Source of the DNA: Bacteroidota bacterium
GTDB lineage: Bacteria; Bacteroidota; Bacteroidia; Flavobacteriales; Flavobacteriaceae
Direction of reading: 5' to 3'
DNA: 8,392 nucleotides
Assembly: GCA_009936675.1 (NCBI GenBank)
Contig: JAACDY010000054.1
Span: forward strand, 1-8,392
Shown: in pieces, positions 1-6,711 of the stretch
Layout: the number at the start of each line of letters is the position of its first letter
Numbering within the stretch: position 1 is the first letter of the stretch
The notes under the pieces: generated by a model
The model's input: the letters and a program-made list of their open reading frames with translations, nothing else
The model's database searches: none
Told to the model about the DNA's origin: nothing
Position numbers and translations under genes: made by a program

Positions 1-1
1 C

Positions 2-1894
2 CAAATCCCCGCCAACAGCATAAAACGTATCGAAATTATTACTTCTCCATCGGCTCAATACGATGCAGATGGAAAGGCGGGAATCATCAACATACTGACC
101 CTTAAAAACTCGATAGAGGGAGACTATTTTCAGCTCAATACCCTCATAGGTGCACCTTCTGTCGAAGACTACGACAATGCTCAACCCGCTCAACGTTTTG
201 GTGCCGACATCACCTACAACACTGTTAGAGAAAAGTGGAATTTTTCTTCCGGATTGAGCTTTCAAAGAAATGATCTCTCAGGAAGAAGGGAAGGCGATGT
301 TTATACCATTATTGGTGATAAATTAACCCAATTTCCTTCGGACGGAGAACGTAGCTTTGATGAAATCAATTATTCTGGACGACTCACGGCAGATTATCAA
401 CTCTCGGATCGGGATCAGTTTTCACTTGGACTTTATGCAGGAAAAAGAACCAAAGACAGAACGGCAGACATTCTCTATTATGACAATCGTTCCACTTCTG
501 ATGAAAAGGACTACCAATTTCAATACTATAATAAAAATTTGAGGATTAGAAAAAGTGATTTTATTCTGGGAAGTTTGGATTACGATCATCGTTTTGAAAA
601 TTCGGCTGAGCTCAATACTTCCATTCTCTATGAGTACACCCTCTTGGGAGGCCCTACCACCAACAGAAATTTAGGTCACCCCGACAATACAGTCGTCTAT
701 CAGGATGAATACAACACCAACGACAACCCCCTCTACGGTATGCGGTTCAATCTGGATTATGCTTTCAAACCACTGAGTATCGGCACTCTTAAAATGGGTT
801 ACCAATTCAGAAACCTAGACCATACAGGTGATTTTGTCTATGAGCGAAAAAACAATAAAACTCAGCTTTTTGAATTGGTTCCTGAGTTCTCGAGTGAAGT
901 CAATCTCAAACGATCCATTCATGCGGCCTATTTGCAATACAATGCCCGAATTGAAAAATGGAGTTTTGCCGCCGGAATGCGGATGGAAAATATGCACAGG
1001 GACTTGTCATTAAAAGATAAAACCGGAAATTTAGATGAAGACTATTCGTTGGATTTTACCAAGCTTTTTCCCTCTGCCAGTATAATATACCAATGGAAGG
1101 ATCGGCTTTCATTCAACCTTGCATACAGCAAGAGAATCGAACGTACCACTACCTTCAAAATGAACCCGTTTCCTGAGAGAGAACACTCAGAAACCCTTGA
1201 ACAAGGTGATCCCAATTTACATCCTGAGTTGATCGACCAAGTGGAACTGGGTGTAAATTATAAAACGAAAAAAGGCAACAGTATCTTTTCAAACTTTTAC
1301 TATCGCAATGTTAATCATTTGATCAACAGGGTCAACACCGTTTATAATGACACCATTTTGAACCGCATCTACTCCAACGTTGGCAATGCCAACGTAATCG
1401 GTCGGGAAATGACAGCAGATTACCCTTTAAGCAAAAAATTCAAACTATTACTCTCCAGCAACTATTACTATACCATCATCAAAGGATCGTTTGATGGCCA
1501 TACTGTCAATACTGATGCCTCTGCCAGCAACTATAATATAAACGCAACTTATCGTTTTTCGGACAAGGCTTTTGCTCAATTTAACTTTAATTATATTTCC
1601 AACAGGATTACCGCTCAGGGAATAGACTCAGAATACTACTCCCCAAACCTAACCCTGTCCCGACGTTTTTGGAACAACCAATTGACAGCAACCCTCCAAT
1701 GGAAAAATATTGACATGGGGCTGCTCAATTCCAATGAACAACGGATTACCACCAGTAGAACGGGTGAATTTTACACCACCACCAACTATGTTTATGAAGT
1801 GGATATGATACTGCTCAGTTTGAGTTATAACTTCAACAACCGAAAAAATACTGCCAAGTTCATCGAAAGTGAATTTGGGAAGAGAGAGTTCTAA
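2..1894 (+). CDS. TonB-dependent receptor, OMP_b-brl_3-type barrel (5' end cut by window edge)
   Basis: An open frame runs from the first complete codon at base 2 to a TAA at 1892-1894, giving 630 residues; the true start lies outside the window. The first visible residues read IPANSIKRIEIITSPSAQ followed by YDADGKAGIINI. This is the end of a TonB plug domain as found in Bacteroidota receptors of the outer-membrane beta-barrel family 3 type. The rest is a long series of alternating aromatic/polar strands typical of a 22-stranded barrel, ending in SEFGKREF, a tail I recall from this family. The protein should sit in the outer membrane and import a ligand using TonB/ExbBD energy. The substrate cannot be read from the sequence. 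The neighbouring sulfatases suggest a sulfated compound, but this receptor type does not normally pair with SusD and none is seen. A TTG at 254 is an internal leucine, not a start. The last four bases overlap the convergent CDGSH gene. Confidence 0.93.
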   Translation, partial: QIPANSIKRIEIITSPSAQYDADGKAGIINILTLKNSIEGDYFQLNTLIGAPSVEDYDNAQPAQRFGADITYNTVREKWNFSSGLSFQRNDLSGRREGDVYTIIGDKLTQFPSDGERSFDEINYSGRLTADYQLSDRDQFSLGLYAGKRTKDRTADILYYDNRSTSDEKDYQFQYYNKNLRIRKSDFILGSLDYDHRFENSAELNTSILYEYTLLGGPTTNRNLGHPDNTVVYQDEYNTNDNPLYGMRFNLDYAFKPLSIGTLKMGYQFRNLDHTGDFVYERKNNKTQLFELVPEFSSEVNLKRSIHAAYLQYNARIEKWSFAAGMRMENMHRDLSLKDKTGNLDEDYSLDFTKLFPSASIIYQWKDRLSFNLAYSKRIERTTTFKMNPFPEREHSETLEQGDPNLHPELIDQVELGVNYKTKKGNSIFSNFYYRNVNHLINRVNTVYNDTILNRIYSNVGNANVIGREMTADYPLSKKFKLLLSSNYYYTIIKGSFDGHTVNTDASASNYNINATYRFSDKAFAQFNFNYISNRITAQGIDSEYYSPNLTLSRRFWNNQLTATLQWKNIDMGLLNSNEQRITTSRTGEFYTTTNYVYEVDMILLSLSYNFNNRKNTAKFIESEFGKREF

Positions 1895-2082
1895 GTTTTG
1901 TGTGAGCCATCACAAAAAGGCATGTCTTTGGATTTGGTACAGCCGCAAAGGGTAAATCTGTTGCCGTGTTTGATAGGATTTCCCTCCAAATCGGTGAGGT
2001 TCACCTTGCCTTCCACAACAATCTGTCCTTTGTCTTTTCTATAGATTCTTGGGGTGCGTTCTTCATTGGTGTTGGATGCCAT
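1891..2082 (-). CDS. CDGSH iron-sulfur domain protein, 63 aa
   Basis: This small protein ends in a complete CDGSH [2Fe-2S] signature, C-G-C-T-K-S-K-D-M-P-F-C-D-G-S-H. It fits the family pattern CxCxx(S/T)xxxPxCDG(S/A/T)H, with ligands C46, C48, C57 and H61. The first 45 residues (with NLTDLEGNPIKHGNRFTLC) form the short beta-rich lead-in common in bacterial single-CDGSH proteins. There is no signal peptide or membrane segment, so it should be cytoplasmic, unlike its secreted operon partners. Family members hold a redox-active, labile 2Fe-2S cluster and are linked to electron transfer or cluster transfer; the partner here is unknown. The ATG at 2080-2082 lies 4 bases after the sulfatase stop, pointing to co-transcription and probably coupled translation. 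The stop (1891-1893) interlocks with the TAA of the convergent receptor gene. Length and motif are complete, so it is likely intact. Confidence 0.93.
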   Translation of the reverse strand: MASNTNEERTPRIYRKDKGQIVVEGKVNLTDLEGNPIKHGNRFTLCGCTKSKDMPFCDGSHKT

Positions 2083-2086
2083 CTGT

Positions 2087-3937
2087 TTAAGGATTACCGA
2101 TTAAATGATCCATCCTTCTGTTGACCAAATCATTGGGTTTGTCATACCATTCGGGTGGAAAAATTTCTTTGGATAAATTAAATTTCATTTGAGGCCTTGA
2201 GCTTTTGACTAGAGCCAAGCTGTTGAGAATGAGGTTGGCTTCTGTCTCTGATTTGGCGTTTTTCAGCAATGTATCAACAATTCTGTGGTCAACAGATTTT
2301 TGGTTCAACAAAAGATATTCTAGGGCACGCGTACGGACTAAGTTTTCATCATCCTGTTCCAATATGTTTTTGATTTGAGGCGCCAATGATTTTGCCTTTT
2401 CTCCAAAAGAGGTGCACACCACCAAGCCCCAATATCTTTTCCAAGGATTGTCATCGCTCAAAGCTTGTTTAATTTGTTCTTGAACTTCTTCAAAACGGGA
2501 TAAATTTAAATCAGCCACCATCATCAATTCCTTGATTTCATCTTGGTTGTTTTGTCCAAAGACGACAGGGTTTTCGAGCGCATGATCTAACAAATAGGGT
2601 TCGGGATAAAAACTAAGATCGGGCAAGGCAAGGAGTTTTTGCTGTAGCTGCTTTCTCATCTGCAACAAAATTTCTTGATGATCGGGGCTTGCCGAGAGGT
2701 CATTGACCTCGTGGGGGTCTTGATCTATATCGTAAAGTCCCTCTGGGCCTCTGGATTCAAAAAATTGACGCTGTAGTGCGTTCAGCTTTCCATCATTATA
2801 CAATGCCTCCCACTCTTGGTAGGCCAGCATTTTATATCGGTAAAAATTAAATAAACCATCCTTGTTAAAGGGCTGGTAATTTCTGATGTACTTGTATTTC
2901 CCAACCCTTAAGGTTCTTACCAGGTCGTATTTCTCATCAAAGCGATCGGCATAACCGAAGCTCGTGTTCTTTTTTTCGATTTTTGAAGCTTCTGAGTATG
3001 CTCCTAAAACCGCTGTTCCGTCGATCCCCTCTGGAGGGGAAACCCCCGCCAAAGAAAGTACTGTGGGAGCCAAATCGACAAACTCAACAAAAGTCTCTGC
3101 CCTAGACCCTTTACTGTGATGAAAAAGGTGTTTCCATTTTTCAGGAACATAAACCACCAAAGGAACCTGCAATCCACTCTCATAGGCATATCCCTTGCTT
3201 CTGGGCAATACCCCTCCGTGGTCGCCAAAATAGAAAATGATGGTGTCCTCCATAAGCCCCTGCTCCTCTAGATCGGTAATGAATTCTCCCATTTGCTGGT
3301 CTGCCAATACATGTCTGTTGTGGTAATGGTGGTAGCTGTAGCGAAAGGTTTTGGTATCAGGATGGTAAGGAAAAACTTTGATGTGTTCCAGATCTTCATC
3401 TGCAGTATTGTCAATCGCCTTTTGGTTAAAATGCAAACTTCCCTCGTGGGTTACAGTATGATTTTGCACATGAAAAAACGGTTGACCGGGTTTCCTGTTT
3501 TTATACGTTGCTTTTTTGGATGACTCGTCCCATACGCCTTCGGGCAGTATAAAATTATAATCCTGTTTGTGGCTATTGGTAGTATAATACCCCGCTTGTC
3601 TAAGGTAAAAGGGGAATGGCATCAGCCCCTGAGGAAGGGGAACATGTTGGGCTCTTCGGTGGAATTGGGTAAAGACTCTAGGTGCATAGCAGCCAGTGAT
3701 CAATGTACTTCTCGCCACGGAACAAACCGGAGCATTGGAAAAAGCATTGTCAAAAACAATCCCTTCTTTGGCCAATTTCTCAATTGCAGGCATGGAAGCT
3801 CCTTGATCGTTGTACAATTTCATGTGGTGGGGAGCATTGTCCTCGGTGGTCAACCAAACGATATTGGGAAAAGACTGCTCTGTTGGACTACATACGGCAT
3901 TGATCAACAAAAGTCCTAGTAAAAGTGATATATGCAT
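2087..3937 (-). CDS. Secreted sulfatase (S1/alkaline-phosphatase superfamily) with variant CSVAR motif and C-terminal helical-repeat-like extension
   Basis: 616 residues, predicted to hydrolyse sulfate esters or sulfamates outside the cytoplasm. A hydrophobic leader (residues 1-15) precedes NIVWLTTEDNAPH (25-37), the N-terminal metal site with E32-D33 in place of the commoner D-D; an E-D pair is known in heparan-N-sulfatase-like members. The formylglycine site is C72-S-V-A-R76, followed by STLITG. Further landmarks are K124 in NSHKQDYNF, H164 in VTHEG, D239-H240 in YFGDHGG, K248, and LYDIDQDPHEVNDL (401-414), the usual post-core segment. Residues about 455-575 form an alpha-helical, HEAT-like tail (DDNPWKRYWGLV, NLVRTRALEYLL) that explains the length above the usual 450-550. 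The start at 3937 is forced by an in-frame stop two codons upstream, which is the stop of the NIPSNAP gene. C16 is a poor lipobox (N-A-V-C), so soluble secretion is as likely as lipidation. Substrate is not determinable; activity depends on the odd motif being matured. Confidence 0.92.
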   Translation of the reverse strand: MHISLLLGLLLINAVCSPTEQSFPNIVWLTTEDNAPHHMKLYNDQGASMPAIEKLAKEGIVFDNAFSNAPVCSVARSTLITGCYAPRVFTQFHRRAQHVPLPQGLMPFPFYLRQAGYYTTNSHKQDYNFILPEGVWDESSKKATYKNRKPGQPFFHVQNHTVTHEGSLHFNQKAIDNTADEDLEHIKVFPYHPDTKTFRYSYHHYHNRHVLADQQMGEFITDLEEQGLMEDTIIFYFGDHGGVLPRSKGYAYESGLQVPLVVYVPEKWKHLFHHSKGSRAETFVEFVDLAPTVLSLAGVSPPEGIDGTAVLGAYSEASKIEKKNTSFGYADRFDEKYDLVRTLRVGKYKYIRNYQPFNKDGLFNFYRYKMLAYQEWEALYNDGKLNALQRQFFESRGPEGLYDIDQDPHEVNDLSASPDHQEILLQMRKQLQQKLLALPDLSFYPEPYLLDHALENPVVFGQNNQDEIKELMMVADLNLSRFEEVQEQIKQALSDDNPWKRYWGLVVCTSFGEKAKSLAPQIKNILEQDDENLVRTRALEYLLLNQKSVDHRIVDTLLKNAKSETEANLILNSLALVKSSRPQMKFNLSKEIFPPEWYDKPNDLVNRRMDHLIGNP

Positions 3938-3940
3938 GAG

Positions 3941-4678
3941 TTATAGTTGAGAGTATGGCATAGGGGTTAAAAAAGCTCGGGTGATAGAAGAGCAACAACT
4001 GTCTTTGTATGCTGGATCACTTTTCAATTTTGTCCAAATAGGGTGGTCAAAGAACTGTCCCCAGTTTTCATTTCTTTCCTCCAAGCTTTCAAAAGCCAGC
4101 ATATAGGTCAAACAAGGCATTCGATCTCCAGCAATTTTATCCCCAAAAAAAACAGAGCCAAAATCCAATTGATCGAACAACTCCAACTCACCTTCATTGA
4201 ACATATTGACTTTTCTTCGGTAAGCATCCTCCGAATGACTTTCGTAGGTCCGCAATTCAAAAAATCGATTTTTATCATCGGGCTTTACCATTTTGGGCAT
4301 TCCGTCAAAAGCCATATACAAGGACGTCTCATATCGATTGAATAGGGGCTTATTCACGGGACTGAGTTCGGCGGAAGCTTTTTGAATTTTAGCATCTGCT
4401 ACTATTACAGAACGCGCTTTCTGATAGGTCTCCATATCGTCAAATGGGATAAACACATAAATCTTTCTGGGTAAATCTTCTGAAACTTCTCGGAATACCC
4501 CTATGTTGTTAATTCCTTGTTGGTTGAGTGCAGGAATAAAATAATCCTCAAAATAGGTGTTGAACTTTTTAAAATTGGAATATTGAAAAAGCTCGTATGT
4601 TCTGATTTCATAAACTTCGTTCTGTCCAAAAAGGTTGAAATAGCACATGAGTGCGATTGAGAGTAATGCTTTTTTCAT
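3941..4678 (-). CDS. Secreted NIPSNAP family protein with duplicated domain
   Basis: 245 residues beginning with a clear Sec signal peptide (M-K-K then a hydrophobic core, probable cleavage near residue 19, FGQ/NE). The mature part contains two related halves. One starts with YEIRTYE (23-29) and the other with FELRTYE (140-146); each is followed by a helix and strands typical of the dimeric alpha/beta-barrel (ferredoxin-like) NIPSNAP fold. The second half carries the best match, with the run through FFGDKIAG, TYMLAFESLEERN and a tryptophan-rich W-x-F-x(4)-W helix. NIPSNAP proteins were named in animals, but bacterial secreted versions are common in Bacteroidota and Planctomycetes; their biochemical role is not established. 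It is the first gene of the tight cluster with the sulfatase and CDGSH gene, so a role in the same process is likely. Its TAA is in the same frame as, and one codon before, the sulfatase ATG. Start chosen at the ATG giving the signal peptide. Confidence 0.9.
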   Translation of the reverse strand: MKKALLSIALMCYFNLFGQNEVYEIRTYELFQYSNFKKFNTYFEDYFIPALNQQGINNIGVFREVSEDLPRKIYVFIPFDDMETYQKARSVIVADAKIQKASAELSPVNKPLFNRYETSLYMAFDGMPKMVKPDDKNRFFELRTYESHSEDAYRRKVNMFNEGELELFDQLDFGSVFFGDKIAGDRMPCLTYMLAFESLEERNENWGQFFDHPIWTKLKSDPAYKDSCCSSITRAFLTPMPYSQL

Positions 4679-4697
4679 GTTAGATGATTCGTTAGTG

Positions 4698-4729
4698 TAA
4701 ATATAATTTTTTTTACTTACGATGATAAA
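4698..4729 (-). promoter_or_regulatory. Candidate Bacteroidota-type promoter for the NIPSNAP-sulfatase-CDGSH operon
   Basis: On the minus strand TATATTTA (4705-4698) resembles the Bacteroidota -7 element TAnnTTTG with one mismatch. It is preceded by TTTA (4729-4726) at a 20-base spacing, resembling the -33 element TTTG. Transcription would start around 4691, giving a leader of roughly 10-15 bases before the ATG at 4678. AT-rich sequence makes chance matches easy, so this is a suggestion based on position and spacing. Confidence 0.3.
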
Positions 4730-4776
4730 TGCAAAAAATCTGGCTTTTTAGACATGTCGGAAAATGCTGTTTTTGG

Positions 4777-4797
4777 GCAAAAAACGAGTTTTTTTGC
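4777..4797 (-). terminator. Weak AT-rich hairpin after the pterin dehydratase gene
   Basis: GCAAAAAA (4777-4784) pairs with TTTTTTGC (4790-4797) around a five-base loop, an 8-bp stem with two G-C pairs. On the minus strand the pterin dehydratase transcript would first pass five U6 runs (4844 down to 4800) and then this hairpin. That could slow or end transcription, but the stem is weak and the order of U runs before stem is opposite to a standard intrinsic terminator. The same bases belong to the phased A-tract array, which may be the real reason for the symmetry. Confidence 0.2.
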
Positions 4798-4844
4798 TCA
4801 AAAAAGAGTAAAAAAGATGAAAAAATACTAAAAAAGTGAAAAAA
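4779..4844. repeat. Phased A/T-tract array, predicted intrinsically curved DNA
   Basis: Seven A6/T7 tracts follow one another at helical-repeat spacing: A6 at 4779-4784, T7 at 4789-4795, then A6 at 4800-4805, 4810-4815, 4820-4825, 4830-4835 and 4839-4844. The start-to-start steps are 10, 11, 10, 10, 10 and 9 bases. The four-base spacers differ (CGAG, GCTC, GAGT, GATG, TACT, then GTG), so this is not a simple tandem repeat. Tracts of 4-6 A phased at 10-10.5 bp are the classical cause of DNA bending. The array lies just downstream of the pterin dehydratase stop and 50-115 bp upstream of the candidate -33 element of the NIPSNAP operon. It could therefore act as an upstream curved activator or as a site for a bend-binding protein such as HU/IHF. 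Coding is ruled out by composition. Confidence 0.75.
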
Positions 4845-4853
4845 CAACCGTTT

Positions 4854-5099
4854 TTAATTTGTTCCTATTAGGCGATCAATTTCATCCGCCAGCTGAAAAT
4901 CCAAGTCCGTAATGGCATTTTCGTCGTGAGTCCACAGTTCGAGTGTTACGGCATTATAAAGGTTGATGATTTTGGGATGATGATTCATCGACTCCGCGAT
5001 TTGACCTACACTGTTGATGAATTTTAATGCTTCTTCAAAATCATTAAATTGAAATGTTTTGACTAATTTACCGGGGTTTTGTGCCCATTTATTTTGCAT
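4854..5099 (-). CDS. phhB: Pterin-4a-carbinolamine dehydratase (4a-hydroxytetrahydrobiopterin dehydratase)
   Basis: 81 residues matching the PCD/DCoH family over its whole length. It has the lead-in FQFNDFEEALKFINSV, the helix ending AESMNHHP (residues 35-42) with the paired histidines H40-H41, then YNAVTLELWTHD (48-59) with H58-D59, and the tail ITDLDFQLADEID. These histidines and the aspartate form the known active site. The enzyme dehydrates 4a-hydroxytetrahydropterin, made by aromatic amino-acid hydroxylases, to the quinonoid dihydropterin in the cytoplasm. No phenylalanine hydroxylase gene is in the window, so its partner must be elsewhere; bacterial PCDs can also act in molybdopterin-related or regulatory roles. 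The ATG at 5099 is the only sensible start before an in-frame stop at 5121-5123, and the length is at the short end of the family's usual range. It is divergent from the arylsulfatase gene with 40 bases between starts. The 175-base spacer downstream suggests it is a separate transcript from the NIPSNAP operon. Confidence 0.92.
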   Translation of the reverse strand: MQNKWAQNPGKLVKTFQFNDFEEALKFINSVGQIAESMNHHPKIINLYNAVTLELWTHDENAITDLDFQLADEIDRLIGTN

Positions 5100-5139
5100 T
5101 GCTGAGAATTTTATCGAAAATTAATTTAATGAAATTACG
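5100..5139. promoter_or_regulatory. Divergent spacer between phhB and arylsulfatase
   Basis: Only 40 AT-rich bases separate two divergent start codons, so the promoters must overlap each other or the coding regions. For the leftward gene, TAATTTTC (5123-5116, minus strand) resembles TAnnTTTG, with TTTT 19 bases upstream at 5146-5143 inside the arylsulfatase start. A 10-bp perfect palindrome AAATTAATTT lies at 5118-5127. I found no good rightward -7/-33 pair. No Shine-Dalgarno sequence precedes the arylsulfatase ATG, as is usual in Bacteroidota. Confidence 0.25.
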
Positions 5140-6711
5140 ATGAAAAAGACATTTCACTTCCTATTATTTTTATTGATTTTTATGCTTTTATCCTGTCGTC
5201 AGGAGATTAAATCGGCTGCTCCCAATATCATTTATGTCTTGGCAGATGATTTGGGTTATGGAGATTTGGGAACTTTCAATAAAGAAGGAAAGATCAAAAC
5301 ACCTCATTTGGATCAAATGGCCCGACAGGGAATGATTTTTACGGATGCGCATACCTCCTCCGCAGTTTGTACCCCCACCCGATATGGTATATTGACAGGG
5401 AGATATAACTGGCGCAGTCCCCTTAAAAGAGGTGTTTTAAGTGGTACTTCCCAAGCATTAATCCCATCAAACAGAACTACCGCGGCCTCTTTTTTAAAAT
5501 CCAATGGTTACCAAACCGCTTTTGTTGGCAAGTGGCATTTGGGCTGGGATTGGGCGATAAAGGATAGTGCCATCCACGATAAACCCATCAAAAATCAGGA
5601 AATTTTTGAAAAAATTGATTCTACAAAAAAAATCTCCAACAGCCCTAATGGCTTAGGCTTTGATTATACCTATGGACACTGTGGCTCACTGGACATGCCC
5701 CCTTATGTCTATGTAGAAAATGAAAAAATTACTGCTCCGGTGGAGAATATCACCCAAAGAAAGGGAGATTATCACTGGTGGAGAAGGGGGCCTACAGCCG
5801 ATGACTTTGACCATGAAAAGGTTACGCCACACCTATTTGATAAAGCAGAAGAGTTTGTCAATGAGATGAACAAAAAGGGACAACCTTTTTTCTTGTACTT
5901 GCCTTTGCCCTCTCCCCATACCCCTATCTTGCCCACCGAGGAATGGAGGGGAAAGAGCGGCTTGAATCCCTATGCGGATTTTGTGATGCAAATCGATCAT
6001 CGTGTGGGAAGGCTCAATAGACTATTGGATGAACTGGGAATTTCAGACAATACAATTGTTATTTTTACCAGCGATAACGGATGTTCTCCCGAAGCAAAAT
6101 TTGAGGTACTTGGAGCAAAGGGTCACGACCCCAGTGGTGTATTTAGAGGACACAAAGCCGATATTTTTGAAGGTGGCCATCGGGTGCCCTTTATCGTGAA
6201 ATGGCCAAAAAAAATTCAAGCGGGTTTGGTTTCACAAAAAACCATTTGTACTACGGACTTGCTCGCAACCTGTGCGGATATATTGGGTAAAAAACTCTCT
6301 GACAGCGAAGGAGAAGACAGTTTTTCGATGCTGCCTACCTTTTCAAAAGCAACCGAAAATGATTACCAAAGATCATTTACCATCCACCACTCCATCAATG
6401 GAAGCTTTGCCATCAGAAAAGGAGCCTACAAGTTTATTTTCTGTCCAGGATCGGGGGGCTGGAGTTTTCCACGACCCTCAAAAAAAGAAATCCACGGCTT
6501 GCCTAAATTTCAACTTTATAATCTGGAACAGGATCCAGAAGAAAACAACAACCTCTTCGGGCAATACCCAGAAATAGAAAATGAGTTGATCACACTTTTT
6601 AAAACTGCCATAAACAATGGGAGAACAACTCCGGGAACACCTCAGAAAAATTTCAGTACTCATTTCTCTTCCAAAAAATGGGACCCTCTGGCTGTTTTCG
6701 AGGCGAATTAA
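5140..6711 (+). CDS. Arylsulfatase A-like lipoprotein sulfatase
   Basis: 523 residues, full length for the S1 sulfatase family. A lipoprotein signal (M-K-K, hydrophobic core, lipobox L-L-S-C with C19) places it on the periplasmic or outer-membrane surface. The core is canonical. Metal ligands are D36-D37 in VLADDLGYGDLG. The formylglycine motif is C77-T-P-T-R81 followed by YGILTGRYNWR. Active-site landmarks are K131 and H133 in GKWHLG, H260 in LPSPHTP, D312-N313 in TSDNG, and K339 in RGHKADIFEGGHRVP. The C-terminal subdomain ends with LYNLEQDPEENNNL (459-472) and GRTTPGTPQ, both common in arylsulfatases. It should remove sulfate groups from a carbohydrate or aryl ester after conversion of C77 to formylglycine by a maturation enzyme encoded elsewhere. 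It differs strongly from the other sulfatase here (standard DD and CxPxR, no helical tail), so the two are different subfamilies rather than a recent duplication. Exact substrate cannot be assigned. Confidence 0.95.
   Translation: MKKTFHFLLFLLIFMLLSCRQEIKSAAPNIIYVLADDLGYGDLGTFNKEGKIKTPHLDQMARQGMIFTDAHTSSAVCTPTRYGILTGRYNWRSPLKRGVLSGTSQALIPSNRTTAASFLKSNGYQTAFVGKWHLGWDWAIKDSAIHDKPIKNQEIFEKIDSTKKISNSPNGLGFDYTYGHCGSLDMPPYVYVENEKITAPVENITQRKGDYHWWRRGPTADDFDHEKVTPHLFDKAEEFVNEMNKKGQPFFLYLPLPSPHTPILPTEEWRGKSGLNPYADFVMQIDHRVGRLNRLLDELGISDNTIVIFTSDNGCSPEAKFEVLGAKGHDPSGVFRGHKADIFEGGHRVPFIVKWPKKIQAGLVSQKTICTTDLLATCADILGKKLSDSEGEDSFSMLPTFSKATENDYQRSFTIHHSINGSFAIRKGAYKFIFCPGSGGWSFPRPSKKEIHGLPKFQLYNLEQDPEENNNLFGQYPEIENELITLFKTAINNGRTTPGTPQKNFSTHFSSKKWDPLAVFEAN

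Noticed and set aside
3569..3919. Plus-strand open frame of 116 codons opposite the sulfatase, and similar frames at 3293-3523 and 4043-4345.
   Set aside because: They are antisense to clear genes, have no domain signature, and arise from codon bias of the coding strand.
4800..4844. A CRISPR-like or tandem repeat array made of A6 units.
   Set aside because: The units are 10 bases with 3-4 base spacers and no conserved repeat apart from the A runs; phased A-tracts explain the pattern.
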